Positions 16,396 to 25,176 of a stretch of DNA of 49,481 nucleotides are shown here, piece after piece. The stretch spans positions 1-49,481 of the forward strand of contig JALGVI010000033.1 of the NCBI GenBank assembly GCA_029838215.1, written 5' to 3'. The position numbers were made by a program, and so were the translations under genes. The first letter of the stretch is position 1; each line of letters starts with the position of its first letter. The DNA comes from Candidatus Helarchaeota archaeon. Lineage in GTDB: Archaea > Asgardarchaeota > Lokiarchaeia > Helarchaeales > RDOG01. The notes beneath the pieces were generated by a model. The model worked only from the letters and a program-made list of their open reading frames with translations, had not been told where the DNA came from and made no database searches.

Positions 16396-17589
16396 ATGAA
16401 TGTTCCTCATGAAATCCAGCTTGAAAAGAACGAAACCGTGAAGTACATTTTACTACGGAAATACCAATCTTTTTTCTTTCCAGTTGTAATAGCATTTACA
16501 GTCTTAATTATCATAGTTGCGGTTATCGCTTCAACATTAATGCTTTCGATGTTCAAGAGTTCTTCATACTTCGGCATCATGTATCCTAGTGTCATGTTCT
16601 TTGTCGTGATAAGCCTGATTGCATTAATGGTGCTTGCATTGGTTCTTGGATGGTTTTATGTCAAGTCACATAAATACATCATTACGAATAAGAGAATCAT
16701 CATCTACAAGAAGTTTGTTTCTTTATCGCAAAGGGAATTGACTTTTTCTCGAATTACGGATTTATTAATGAACGTGGGTCTTTTTGGACGTATTTTTGGT
16801 TATGGTACAATAATTCCCGTGTCTGGAGCAATGGAGACCATTTATGCCCCTAGCTTGAGTTGTGCAATTTCCGGTATTCCCAATCCATCAGAAATCTTCG
16901 AGACCATCACGGCTCTCCGACTTGAACATGAGAAAGCCATTCCCGTTGAAATCCCAGAACTCGAAATTGAAGAACAAATCATAGATAGAGGAAAGCTTCC
17001 TTCACAAATTCGATTATTTCCTAATGAAAAAATCGTGATGGTTCTTAATAGAAAGTATTTTTCGTTTTTCTTTTCAGTAGTTTGGTTTCCAATAATTAGT
17101 TTGATTATTAGCTTGATTTTTACCATAAATTATTCGACCTTATTCGGAGTAGCAATGTCCATCACGGCTTCAGATCCAGAATTTCTTTCAATAGTGGTCA
17201 TGTTGTTCATGATCCTTCCTTTTATTCTTTGGATCATCACGGTAATTGGTGTTATTGCCTTGATTCTGGGTTATTTTTACACGCGAGGACATCTATACTT
17301 GATAACAGACCAGAGGATCATCATGATTCGTATCTTTATTATCATTCGTTACCGAGAGCTCGATTATGAAGATATCAGCGACTTGGTGATTTTCCAGGGT
17401 CCATTTGGTCGAATATTCAAATATGGAAACTGTCGACCGCTTACCTTGGGAATGGAATTTGGTTTGTCATCCTTTCTCTCTGCCTTAAATGGCATTCCGA
17501 ATCCTCACGAATTTCGCGATTTTAATATCTTGTCGATTATCTTATTGTTAACCGTGATGACAACCATTTCTTTGAGAAAATACTTATAA
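16396..17589 (+). CDS. Double bPH2 membrane protein, modules 4 and 5
   Basis: 397 residues in one ORF contain two complete bPH2 units. Unit one (about 1-180) has K-S-H-K-Y-I-I-T-N-K-R-I-I-I-Y and G-L-F-G-R-I-F-G-Y-G. Unit two (about 198-397) has T-R-G-H-L-Y-L-I-T-D-Q-R-I-I-M and Q-G-P-F-G-R-I-F-K-Y-G. Each unit is preceded by two hydrophobic segments. AAGGT lies 8-10 bases before the ATG. The last 60 codons duplicate sequence found again at 18488-18675, and the native end may have been replaced by that recombination. A short C-terminal hydrophobic tail follows the second unit. Confidence 0.87.
   Translation: MNVPHEIQLEKNETVKYILLRKYQSFFFPVVIAFTVLIIIVAVIASTLMLSMFKSSSYFGIMYPSVMFFVVISLIALMVLALVLGWFYVKSHKYIITNKRIIIYKKFVSLSQRELTFSRITDLLMNVGLFGRIFGYGTIIPVSGAMETIYAPSLSCAISGIPNPSEIFETITALRLEHEKAIPVEIPELEIEEQIIDRGKLPSQIRLFPNEKIVMVLNRKYFSFFFSVVWFPIISLIISLIFTINYSTLFGVAMSITASDPEFLSIVVMLFMILPFILWIITVIGVIALILGYFYTRGHLYLITDQRIIMIRIFIIIRYRELDYEDISDLVIFQGPFGRIFKYGNCRPLTLGMEFGLSSFLSALNGIPNPHEFRDFNILSIILLLTVMTTISLRKYL
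17404..17585 (+). repeat. Direct repeat copy 1 (3' end of double bPH2 gene)
   Basis: 182 bases, nearly identical to 18488-18675. Only about three substitutions are visible, plus a 6-base difference: copy 2 has AAAAAA after GAATTTCGC, which adds two Lys codons. This copy is inside the intact ORF. Confidence 0.95.
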
Positions 17590-17749
17590 CAGTAAAAAAT
17601 TCAAGTAAATTTTATGTTAATACCTTTATATTCGTTATTTCTTTCATCTATTAGCAATTATTTCGTCATAGAACGGTACATTGCTGTCATTCACAGAGAC
17701 ACCGCCCCCTTCTGTATTGCTCTGAATCATAGTTCTATTTTAAAATGTT

Positions 17750-17758
17750 TTTATAATT
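17750..17758 (+). promoter_or_regulatory. TATA box of the PIN gene
   Basis: TTATAATTA ends 30 bases before the PIN ATG at 17788, matching an archaeal TATA box for a near-leaderless transcript. The preceding 17590-17749 is otherwise without a gene. Confidence 0.45.
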
Positions 17759-17787
17759 AACAAACACATTAAATAACTAGATAAAAT

Positions 17788-18246
17788 ATGACGCATAAAA
17801 TCAAAGTATATCTGGATACATCAGTCATTTCAGCACTTTTTGACCAAAGAAATCCTGAGAGACAAGCCTTAACGCGTGAATTCTTTGATTCCCTTGAAAA
17901 AATAGAAGTATATATATCAGAAATAACCTTGTTAGAAATAGACCATATTCCTAATATCGAATTGAAGAAGAATATCAATCAAATTGTAAAAGAATTCAAT
18001 GTTTTAGAACTAGGAAAAGATACAGAAGAATTGGCACAAAAATATGTAGAAATGGGAGCAGTCCCCAAGAAATTCTCAGAAGATGCTTTTCATATTGCCG
18101 TGGCAGTCATGTATGAAATGGATTATCTTTTAAGCTGGAATTTTAAACACATTGTAAAGAGAAAAACAAAGGATATTGTGAGAATGGTCAATACTATTAA
18201 TGGATTTAGACATATTGAGATAATGACGCCTGCAGAATTTACATGA
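17788..18246 (+). CDS. PIN-domain ribonuclease, VapC-like toxin
   Basis: 152 residues forming a single PIN domain. Acidic residues in the usual positions are D10 in Y-L-D-T-S-V-I-S, E45/E50 in the I-T-L-L-E-I-D region, and D99 in S-E-D-A-F-H-I-A, followed by L-L-S-W-N-F-K-H-I. PIN proteins paired with a small partner are toxins that cut RNA (VapC). The small gene just downstream is the likely antitoxin; the toxin-first order is reversed from classical VapBC. Both genes lie inside the duplicated end of a bPH2 gene and are AT-richer than their neighbours, as expected for acquired DNA. Confidence 0.88.
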   Translation: MTHKIKVYLDTSVISALFDQRNPERQALTREFFDSLEKIEVYISEITLLEIDHIPNIELKKNINQIVKEFNVLELGKDTEELAQKYVEMGAVPKKFSEDAFHIAVAVMYEMDYLLSWNFKHIVKRKTKDIVRMVNTINGFRHIEIMTPAEFT

Positions 18247-18255
18247 GAGGATTAC

Positions 18256-18447
18256 ATGAATGATGCAAGAAATGATGAGCTAAAGGAAATTAAAAAACTA
18301 ATTGAAACAGAGTTTGTAGACGATCCTGCTTTACAACAAGTTCATATTGCAAGAAAAATAATTCAAATGGAAGCAAAATCGGAAGGTCTATCCTTTTTCG
18401 AATTCGTTAAAAAGCAGATAAAGCAAATGAAATCTATTTCTAAATAG
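18256..18447 (+). CDS. Small partner of PIN protein, likely antitoxin
   Basis: 63 residues, highly charged and helical (E-L-K-E-I-K-K-L-I-E-T-E-F; F-E-F-V-K-K-Q-I-K-Q), with no DNA-binding motif that I recognise. Its ATG is 9 bases after the PIN stop, with GAGAGG between, so the two are translated together. Size, charge and position fit an antitoxin. Family not identified. Confidence 0.7.
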   Translation: MNDARNDELKEIKKLIETEFVDDPALQQVHIARKIIQMEAKSEGLSFFEFVKKQIKQMKSISK

Positions 18448-18487
18448 AAAATTGGAATTTGATATTTTTTTTATTAATTTAAAATTG

Positions 18488-18675
18488 TTTGGTCGAATAT
18501 TCAAATATGGAAACTGTCGACCGCTTACCTTGGGAATGGAATTTGGTTTGTCATCCTTTCTCTCTGCCTTAAATGGCATTCCGAATCCTCACGAATTTCG
18601 CAAAAAAGATTTTAATATCTTGTCGATTATCTTATTATTAACCGTGATGACAACCATTTCTTTGAGAAAGCACTT
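18488..18675 (+). repeat. Direct repeat copy 2 (orphan 3' end of bPH2 gene)
   Basis: 188 bases matching 17404-17585 with about three substitutions and a 6-base insertion. It starts 40 bases after the antitoxin stop, and the match begins abruptly mid-codon-family at TTTGGTCG. Confidence 0.95.
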
Positions 18676-18685
18676 GAAATATTAG
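18488..18685 (+). pseudogene. Orphaned C-terminal fragment of a bPH2 gene
   Basis: The frame codes for the last third of bPH2 module 5 (F-G-R-I-F-K-Y-G ... R-K-H-L-K-Y) but lacks any membrane segment or start of its own. It differs from the intact copy by an extra K-K in E-F-R-K-K-D-F and a three-residue-longer tail. It probably is the original end of the double bPH2 gene, displaced when the PIN cassette arrived with or created the first copy. Confidence 0.85.
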
Positions 18686-18752
18686 ATTTTTAAAGCAAGT
18701 TTTAGATCTATAAAGAGAAATCCCCCTTTCTTTACGGCTAAGGTGTTTTGTC

Positions 18753-19631
18753 ATGAAATGGAAGACTCGTATAACAGAAATGACGAAAACCGAGTTCCCC
18801 ATCATTCAAGGTGCTTTTGCAATTTTTGGTAAACGGACATTTGCCGCTCCAGTATCCGAGGCTGGCGGTTTAGGAATAATAACGGCACATAATTTTCAAA
18901 CTGCAAGAGCATTCCAAAAAGAACTTAAAAAAATGAAGGAACTTACTCAAAAACCATTTGGAGTTAATTTCTCAATTGCGCCTCCGGGACATACTCGACT
19001 TGTTCCTGAAGAGCTCTTGCTGGATTACGTTGACATTGCTTTAGATGAAGGCGTGAAAATCATCACGACATCAGCATACAAAGCTGCAGAGATTGGAAAG
19101 AAAGTGCATGCCAAGCAAGGATGTTTTTGGTTCCATAAGTGTGCCACGATGAAGCATGCGTTAGCAGCCCAACGTCATGGAGCTGATGCGGTTACGATCG
19201 TGGGACTTGAGGGAACGGGTTTTAAAAATCCGCTTCAAAATACGACTTTAATAAATATGACTCTCGCCCGAAAGGCAGGTATAACGGTTCCATTAATAGC
19301 GGCAGGCGGTATTGGAGACGCTCGAGGATTCTTAGCTGCTTTAGCAATGGGTGCTGATGCCGTTTGTTTTGGCACCAAGTTAATGGGGACTACGGAATTT
19401 CCTGCTAGAGGCAATTTCAAACAGCGCTTGGTAGAAATGGATAGTTTTAACGAGGATTTCTATAAGAAAATCTACCATGGTAAGTTACGGGATTCGCCAA
19501 TTGCGAGCATGGCGGTGGGATTCATTGATCGCATTATTTCCATCAAGGAGTTCATTGATGGTGTCATGATCGAGGCGGAAAAGATCCTTCGAGCATGGGG
19601 ATTTTCAGGAGATACGTTCACGACCTTCTGA
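18753..19631 (+). CDS. Nitronate monooxygenase-like FMN enzyme (NPD family)
   Basis: 292 residues of TIM-barrel type. Family marks include P-I-I-Q-G-A-F-A near the N-terminus, the S-E-A-G-G-L-G-I-I-T motif, A-D-A-V-T-I-V-G-L-E-G-T-G-F-K-N-P, and the FMN phosphate loop A-A-G-G-I-G-D-A-R-G with G-A-D-A-V-C-F-G-T-K-L. Members oxidise nitronates or act as other FMN oxidoreductases or dehydrogenases; the substrate is not deducible. ATG 18753 follows A-rich leader DNA. It converges on trpG with 18 bases between stops and has no evident link to tryptophan synthesis. Confidence 0.88.
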   Translation: MKWKTRITEMTKTEFPIIQGAFAIFGKRTFAAPVSEAGGLGIITAHNFQTARAFQKELKKMKELTQKPFGVNFSIAPPGHTRLVPEELLLDYVDIALDEGVKIITTSAYKAAEIGKKVHAKQGCFWFHKCATMKHALAAQRHGADAVTIVGLEGTGFKNPLQNTTLINMTLARKAGITVPLIAAGGIGDARGFLAALAMGADAVCFGTKLMGTTEFPARGNFKQRLVEMDSFNEDFYKKIYHGKLRDSPIASMAVGFIDRIISIKEFIDGVMIEAEKILRAWGFSGDTFTTF

Positions 19632-19649
19632 AAAATGCGCCTTTTCTTT

Positions 19650-20228
19650 TCAAGTCAGGATGAGAAAGTTTTGGATCATTTTCATTCCATGGGGTCTTGT
19701 CAAAATGGATTCGGGATGAAATTGGACACCTTCAATTCTAAATTTTTCATGCCTGATTCCCATTATCGTCCCATCATCCGCTTTTGCAGTTACTTCTAAT
19801 TCTATTGGGACGGCTCGTGCGGCAAGACTATGATATCGCGTGGCAGGAAACGGATTGGGAATATCTCGAAATATTGTTTCACCGTCGTGATGAATCATTG
19901 ATATCATACCGTGAACGGGTCCAACACGTGCTCGTTCAATAGTGCCACCAAACGCTTCTACAATTGCTTGAAGTCCCAGACATACGCCAAGAATTGGAAT
20001 ATTTTGTTTCGTTCCAAACTCCTTAATTATTTCGAGACAATTACCCGTATCGGAAGCAGGATGTCCTGGACCAGGGCTAATTACGATTCTATCGGGATCT
20101 ATTTCTCGGACTTCTTTAATTGAAATGGAATTATCCACAACAATGGTCTTGCAGTCATTTTGCAAGAAATAATCGACGATTATATAGACGAATGAATCAT
20201 GGTTATTGATAAAAAGGACTTTATTCAT
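19650..20228 (-). CDS. trpG: Anthranilate synthase glutamine amidotransferase
   Basis: 192 residues, class I glutamine amidotransferase supplying ammonia to TrpE. Motifs: V-L-F-I-N-N-H-D-S-F at the start, I-S-P-G-P-G-H-P, nucleophile Cys in G-V-C-L-G-L-Q-A-I, and the catalytic His/Glu in G-V-Q-F-H-P-E-S-I. ATG 20228 overlaps the trpE stop as ATGA, with GGAGGC upstream; a longer frame to 20294 is a run-in and not used. It is the last gene of the operon. Confidence 0.94.
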   Translation of the reverse strand: MNKVLFINNHDSFVYIIVDYFLQNDCKTIVVDNSISIKEVREIDPDRIVISPGPGHPASDTGNCLEIIKEFGTKQNIPILGVCLGLQAIVEAFGGTIERARVGPVHGMISMIHHDGETIFRDIPNPFPATRYHSLAARAVPIELEVTAKADDGTIMGIRHEKFRIEGVQFHPESILTRPHGMKMIQNFLILT

Positions 20229-21712
20229 TGAAATGCCTCCGCCATTCGAATCGATAGTAAAATTGATCTCATCTTGTTTCTCGTCTCGATCCACTCCAAG
20301 CGAGGAATTGAATCCTTAACAATTCCCCCGCCAGCTTGAACCGTGAGTTCCTTGTTATTCATAAAGATTGTTCTAATGGCAATTGCAAAGTCCGCATCAC
20401 CATTCAGACTGAAATAGCCGACGACACCTCCGTATGGTCCGCGAGACTCCCTTTCAACTTCGTTAATGATTTCCATTGCTCTCAATTTTGGTGCACCTGA
20501 GACAGTTCCTGCTGGAAACATTGACCTGAGGATTTCAACGCTCGATATATCACGCCTTTGCGACTCTAGATGAGTCACTAGGTGCATCAGATGTTTATAT
20601 TTTCTCACGACCTTGAAGTCTTTCGCAATGACAGTCCCCGATTTTGAAACTTTTGCCAGATCATTTCTTGCCAAATCCACGAGCATCACGTGTTCAGCTT
20701 GTTCTTTTGGATCTTGCGTTAATTCCCGAACCATCTTTTCTTCTTCTTCGGGCGTTTTTCCGCGCCTTCGCGTGCCCGCGATTGGAACCGTTCGTACGTG
20801 TTCATTATCCATGCTAACTAAGGCTTCAGGAGAGCTACCAAGTATGCGAATGTCCTTGAAGTTCAAATAATACATGTATGGGCTGGGATTCAGGAGTCGT
20901 AATGCCCCATAGATATCCAAATCATCTGCAGAAGAACATATCTTGATTTTACGTGAAATAACCGCTTGAATGATATCACCAGAAAATATGTGTTCTCGTG
21001 TTTTCTCAATCATTTCAGAATATTTTTCAAACGGAACTGTAGATTTGTACTCTTCAGTTTCATTGAGTGATAGCTCGGGATATTTCTTCATTGGATGCCG
21101 ATGGTATTTCTTAATGCTCTTTATTAACTCAATTGGACGTTCGTAGCCATTTTCGCCTTCAAGAGTGTTATCAATGGAAAACAATTGTCCCGTCTTATGA
21201 TTGTAGATCAAGACTTTGGAATGCAATCCCAGTAAAACATCAGGATAGGATGATTTTGAATTGAATTTGACCCACGAAGCGACCGAGTCATAACCGATAT
21301 AGCCTAAATAGCCCCCATAGAACACGTTTCTTGGAAAAATCTCTCTAAATGCGTTCTTATTAAAAAACACGTATTTTTGGAGCTCATCGAATGCCTTCAT
21401 GTCATACTTGACTTGATCATTAAACGATCCATTGCTTTCGATGAAAGGTTTCGTCTCAGTAGAATTTATTTCTTCCAAAATTTTCTCGCCTCTTTCAGAA
21501 AGCACCGTGCGAATTTTTGATTTGCCGTTCTTGATTTCCAAAATAAAATCAGGTTCGAGGCAAATGAAACTATATAGAGTCTCCCGAGTCTCTTCTTGTA
21601 CTGATTCGAGCAGGAAGCTATATTCTACCTCTAAATCAGAAATGAGGTGGTTGAATAAGTTAAATATATCGTATTTCTGTCCAAGCAATTCTAAATGAAA
21701 ATTAAAATTCAT
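20225..21712 (-). CDS. trpE: Anthranilate synthase component I
   Basis: 495 residues. The chorismate-binding half shows I-Q-A-V-I-S-R-K, I-L-G-S-S-P-E-A-L-V, P-I-A-G-T-R-R-R-G-K-T, D-P-K-E-Q-A-E-H-V-M-L-V-D-L-A-R-N-D and G-T-V-S-G-A-P-K-L-R-A-M-E. The N-terminal half has the D/E-rich pattern typical of TrpE, including a L-L-E-S segment for tryptophan feedback. ATG 21712 has GGAGG 8 bases upstream and overlaps the trpA end by 11 bases; ATG 21718 is an alternative. PabB is excluded by the trp operon context. Confidence 0.94.
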   Translation of the reverse strand: MNFNFHLELLGQKYDIFNLFNHLISDLEVEYSFLLESVQEETRETLYSFICLEPDFILEIKNGKSKIRTVLSERGEKILEEINSTETKPFIESNGSFNDQVKYDMKAFDELQKYVFFNKNAFREIFPRNVFYGGYLGYIGYDSVASWVKFNSKSSYPDVLLGLHSKVLIYNHKTGQLFSIDNTLEGENGYERPIELIKSIKKYHRHPMKKYPELSLNETEEYKSTVPFEKYSEMIEKTREHIFSGDIIQAVISRKIKICSSADDLDIYGALRLLNPSPYMYYLNFKDIRILGSSPEALVSMDNEHVRTVPIAGTRRRGKTPEEEEKMVRELTQDPKEQAEHVMLVDLARNDLAKVSKSGTVIAKDFKVVRKYKHLMHLVTHLESQRRDISSVEILRSMFPAGTVSGAPKLRAMEIINEVERESRGPYGGVVGYFSLNGDADFAIAIRTIFMNNKELTVQAGGGIVKDSIPRLEWIETRNKMRSILLSIRMAEAFQ

Positions 21713-22526
21713 TAACATGTCCTCCCATTTTCGTGGCATTTTTAAGTTTTCGTGTAAGATCTCCGATTTCACCAAGCATCTTATCGGGTTTCTTGAGATT
21801 TTCTTCAATTTTCTTTATTATGGCCGAGCCAACGATTACACCTGCCGCACCCGCTTTAATTAATTCCTTCACGTGCAACGGTGAACTGATCCCAAACCCG
21901 GGCATGATAGGTATTTCTGACATCGTCGTGAATCGCAACAAATTCTTTAACGTGGATGTTTCAACTTTCTTCCGAGCTCCTGTTGTCCCATAAGTAGAGA
22001 CAAAATATAGAAAACCCCTGGCGTTCTCAATTATTTTTGTGAGCCTTGTTTCGGATGTATTGGGAGCGATAAAAAGAATCAAATTAACGTTGTTTTTCAA
22101 GCATTCTTGGATAACAGGAGCAGCTTCTTCAATTGGCAAGTCAGGGATGACGATTCCCTGAACGTGGTTATCCTTGCAATTCTTGAAAAAAGCCTCAAGC
22201 GGATATTGAAGGACTATGTTGTAATATGTTAAAAATAAGATGGGGATCGATGAAAATTGGCGGATTTCTTTCACCATTGAGAATGCGATATCTGTATTCA
22301 TGCCCATTTCTAAGGCCCTTTGCGAGCTCATCTGAATTGTCTTTCCGTCTGCAATTGGATCTGAAAATGGAATTCCCAGTTCCATGAAATCAGCACCATT
22401 TTCAATCAACGTTTTGATGATTTCGATGCTCAAAGTTCTATTCGGATCTCCCAGCGTTACAAAAGGCATGAAAGCGCCTTCTTTATTTTTCTTTAATTGT
22501 TTGAATACCTCTGAGATTGTATTCAT
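21702..22526 (-). CDS. trpA: Tryptophan synthase alpha chain
   Basis: 274 residues, TIM barrel that cleaves indole-3-glycerol phosphate. Catalytic Glu is in [16 protein letters not shown]; also seen are the loop T-Y-G-T-T-G-A-R and the phosphate site G-F-G-I-S-S and G-V-I-V-G-S-A-I. The ATG overlaps the trpB stop as ATGA. It works with TrpB in the same complex. Confidence 0.95.
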   Translation of the reverse strand: MNTISEVFKQLKKNKEGAFMPFVTLGDPNRTLSIEIIKTLIENGADFMELGIPFSDPIADGKTIQMSSQRALEMGMNTDIAFSMVKEIRQFSSIPILFLTYYNIVLQYPLEAFFKNCKDNHVQGIVIPDLPIEEAAPVIQECLKNNVNLILFIAPNTSETRLTKIIENARGFLYFVSTYGTTGARKKVETSTLKNLLRFTTMSEIPIMPGFGISSPLHVKELIKAGAAGVIVGSAIIKKIEENLKKPDKMLGEIGDLTRKLKNATKMGGHVNEF

Positions 22527-23737
22527 ATATCAAAGCCTCCCAATCTCTCTTTGATAATCTGCAGGTCTTTTCCTCCTGCACCGGAAAGGTTTACCACAAC
22601 AATGTCGTCTTCTCGAAATTCTTGCACGGCGATCTTAAATAAATATGCTAATGCATGACTGGGTTCTAACGCAGGAATTATGCCTTCAGTTCGGGATAAT
22701 TCTAGAAATGCATTAAGTGCTTCAACATCCGTGACGGAACCAACCCGTAACCGTTTAATTTCTTTTAGAAATGCATGTTCAGGTCCTACTCCAGGGTAAT
22801 CCAATCCCGCACTAATACTATAACTTGTTTTTATCTGTCCGTATCTATCTTGCTGGAGATGTGTGTGCGCTCCGTGGAACACGCCCTTTGAATCATTACC
22901 GAGGCTTATTGCGTGTTTTTTTGTTTCTTTTCCTTTTCCTGCTGCTTCTACAGCGTGTAATTCAACAGAAACATCTTCAATAAATTCATAGAATGCTCCG
23001 ATAGCATTACTTCCTCCTCCAACGCAGGCAATGATTGCTGACGGAAGACGTCCTTCTTTTTCCATTATTTGAACTTTGATTTCCTTGCCAATTATTTTTT
23101 GAAATTCTCGCACGATGAGTGGATAAGGATGTGGTCCGACGACAGAGCCAATCAAATAATAGGTGGATGACAAGTTCGTAATCCAATCCCTGAGAGCTTC
23201 ATTAATGGCATCCTTTAGAGTTTTACTTCCAGAATCCACCGGTTTGATTTCAGCTCCTAGTAGTTTCATTCGAAATACGTTGTGTTTCTGTCGCTCTATG
23301 TCCTCCCTTCCCATGTAAACCTCAGTTTTCATCCCTAATAATGCTCCTGCGATGGCAGTTGCAAAACCGTGTTGTCCTGCACCAGTTTCCGCGATCAATC
23401 GTGTTTTTTTCATGTGCTTGCAAAGCAATGCCTGACCAAGAGTATTGTTGATCTTATGTGCACCACCATGAAGAAGGTCCTCTCGCTTCAGATAGACCTT
23501 GCATCCCAATTTCGTGCTCAAGTTTTTGGCAAAGTATAAGGGCGTGGGACGCCCTGCAAAATCTCGTAAGAGAAGTTTCAATTCAGCTTGGAATTCATTC
23601 GTATCTTTTATTTCGTTGAATGATTTTTCAAGCTCTTGAAGTGCAGGCATCAATATCTCTGGAACGAACTTGCCTCCGAAACGCCCATATTTGCCATTTT
23701 CATCGGGGTATTTCATTTTATAATCTTTAACTGACAT
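22523..23737 (-). CDS. trpB: Tryptophan synthase beta chain
   Basis: 404 residues, PLP enzyme that joins indole and serine. The PLP lysine is in G-G-A-H-K-I-N-N-T; the carboxylate motif is A-E-T-G-A-G-Q-H-G and the phosphate loop [10 protein letters not shown]. Length and motifs match the TrpB1 type found with TrpA, rather than TrpB2. It is separated from trpF by one base; the ATG lies right after the trpF stop. Confidence 0.95.
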   Translation of the reverse strand: MSVKDYKMKYPDENGKYGRFGGKFVPEILMPALQELEKSFNEIKDTNEFQAELKLLLRDFAGRPTPLYFAKNLSTKLGCKVYLKREDLLHGGAHKINNTLGQALLCKHMKKTRLIAETGAGQHGFATAIAGALLGMKTEVYMGREDIERQKHNVFRMKLLGAEIKPVDSGSKTLKDAINEALRDWITNLSSTYYLIGSVVGPHPYPLIVREFQKIIGKEIKVQIMEKEGRLPSAIIACVGGGSNAIGAFYEFIEDVSVELHAVEAAGKGKETKKHAISLGNDSKGVFHGAHTHLQQDRYGQIKTSYSISAGLDYPGVGPEHAFLKEIKRLRVGSVTDVEALNAFLELSRTEGIIPALEPSHALAYLFKIAVQEFREDDIVVVNLSGAGGKDLQIIKERLGGFDI

Positions 23738-23738
23738 T

Positions 23739-24401
23739 TTAAACCTCTCTGGAATTTTTTATGAATTCTTTAATTAAATCAATATCTTTCACGCCAGGAG
23801 CTGATTCCACGCCACTTGAAACGTCAACTGCAAACGGTTGAACTGTCTCGATTGCATTCCTAACATTTTCGGGCGTCAATCCTCCTGACAAGATTAATGG
23901 AACGTTAATCGATTCTCGGACTTTTTTTGCAATGGACCAATCATGAACGACTCCTGATCCGCCGATGGTCTTAGCCGAGTAGCTATCGATTAGAAGTGCA
24001 TCACAATATTTAGTCAATACTTGACTTGCAAATATTGGATCCTTATCAATCAAGCGCGAATTACCGCTTTCATCAATGGGCAATGCCAAAACCAATTTTG
24101 TCTTGATTATTCTGCGTAATTCTTTGAAAAAGGACTCTTTCTCCAGGGCATGAACTTGAAGAACATCAGGTCGGAGTTTTTCTTCCAAGGATAGTGCATC
24201 CACGATGGTTTCGGGAACGGTCACGCATACGTGAGAAATGAATGGTGGAATAGATCTGCGAATAGACAAGGCATGTTGAATAGAGATGCTCCGAGCAGAT
24301 CTGGGCACGTTTACTACCGTTCCTATGGCATCTACACCTTGATAAACGATTTGTTCTATGTGTTTTGAGTCCTTTAATCCGCATATTTTAATTTTAGTCA
24401 T
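23739..24401 (-). CDS. trpF: Phosphoribosylanthranilate isomerase
   Basis: 220 residues. K-I-C-G-L near the N-terminus holds the catalytic Cys; [17 protein letters not shown] and [15 protein letters not shown] follow, with the second acid/base Asp. The ATG at 24401 overlaps the trpC end by 8 bases and has GAGGTG just upstream. It catalyses the Amadori step before TrpC. Confidence 0.93.
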   Translation of the reverse strand: MTKIKICGLKDSKHIEQIVYQGVDAIGTVVNVPRSARSISIQHALSIRRSIPPFISHVCVTVPETIVDALSLEEKLRPDVLQVHALEKESFFKELRRIIKTKLVLALPIDESGNSRLIDKDPIFASQVLTKYCDALLIDSYSAKTIGGSGVVHDWSIAKKVRESINVPLILSGGLTPENVRNAIETVQPFAVDVSSGVESAPGVKDIDLIKEFIKNSREV

Positions 24402-25176
24402 TTTTAACACCTCTTAATTCTTGAATTGTTGAAGCAATCCGTGGAGACTGCATGATGTAAGTGCCTACTAGTACGGCATTAGCGCCTGCCGCTTGAACAC
24501 GCTCAACATCGGTCCGAGATTTAATACCGCTTTCACTAATGATCATGCAATTTGGGAATTCTTTTCTTAGAATAGGGGCAAGTTTTTCGGTATTTTTTAG
24601 ATCAATAGAAAAATTGGTTAAATTCCGGTTATTAATTCCCACGATTTTCAGATTAAATCCTCTAATTTTTTCGATATCAGTTTCATCGTGAATCTCAACC
24701 AGTGATTCGAGGTTTAATTTCTCATTTATTTTGAGAAAACGTGAGATCTCACCCTTATTTAGAACTGAAGCAATTAACAATACCATGTTAGCTCCAATAT
24801 CGGCGGCGAAATTTAGCTGGCTTTCATGAATGAAAAAATCTTTCATTAAAATTGGGAGATTCGTGACTTTTTTGATAGCAGGGATGAAGTCAGGAGATCC
24901 CTTGAAAAATTCCGGTTCGGTTAGTATGCTTAAACCAATTGCACCTCCCGTTTCCATCTCCTTAATGAGATCAATTATCGTGACATTTTCTCGAATATCA
25001 CCCATTGAAGGCGAAGCAAATTTCAATTCGGATATGATTGAAATGTTCTTGTTTCGTTTAATGGAATCATGGAACAGATTTTTTTCATTTGGAATGAATT
25101 TTGGTTGAGAATATTTTCGTTTAATATTGTTTATTGAAATAGACCTTTTTTGAACGATTTCATCTAAAATATTCAC
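24394..25176 (-). CDS. trpC: Indole-3-glycerol phosphate synthase
   Basis: 260 residues, TIM barrel. Motifs: S-E-L-K-F-A-S-P-S-M-G-D, S-I-L-T-E-P-E-F-F-K-G-S, L-M-K-D-F-F-I, I-V-G-I-N-N-R-N-L and I-S-E-S-G-I-K. The start is GTG 25176, which overlaps the trpD stop as GTGA and has GGAGG in front. It is a separate gene, not fused to trpF as in some bacteria. Confidence 0.94.
   Translation of the reverse strand: MNILDEIVQKRSISINNIKRKYSQPKFIPNEKNLFHDSIKRNKNISIISELKFASPSMGDIRENVTIIDLIKEMETGGAIGLSILTEPEFFKGSPDFIPAIKKVTNLPILMKDFFIHESQLNFAADIGANMVLLIASVLNKGEISRFLKINEKLNLESLVEIHDETDIEKIRGFNLKIVGINNRNLTNFSIDLKNTEKLAPILRKEFPNCMIISESGIKSRTDVERVQAAGANAVLVGTYIMQSPRIASTIQELRGVKND

Noticed and set aside
17590..17787. 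Short GC-rich patch near 17700 as an attachment site
   Set aside because: No matching copy at the other side of the PIN cassette; the only repeat is the 182/188-bp gene end.
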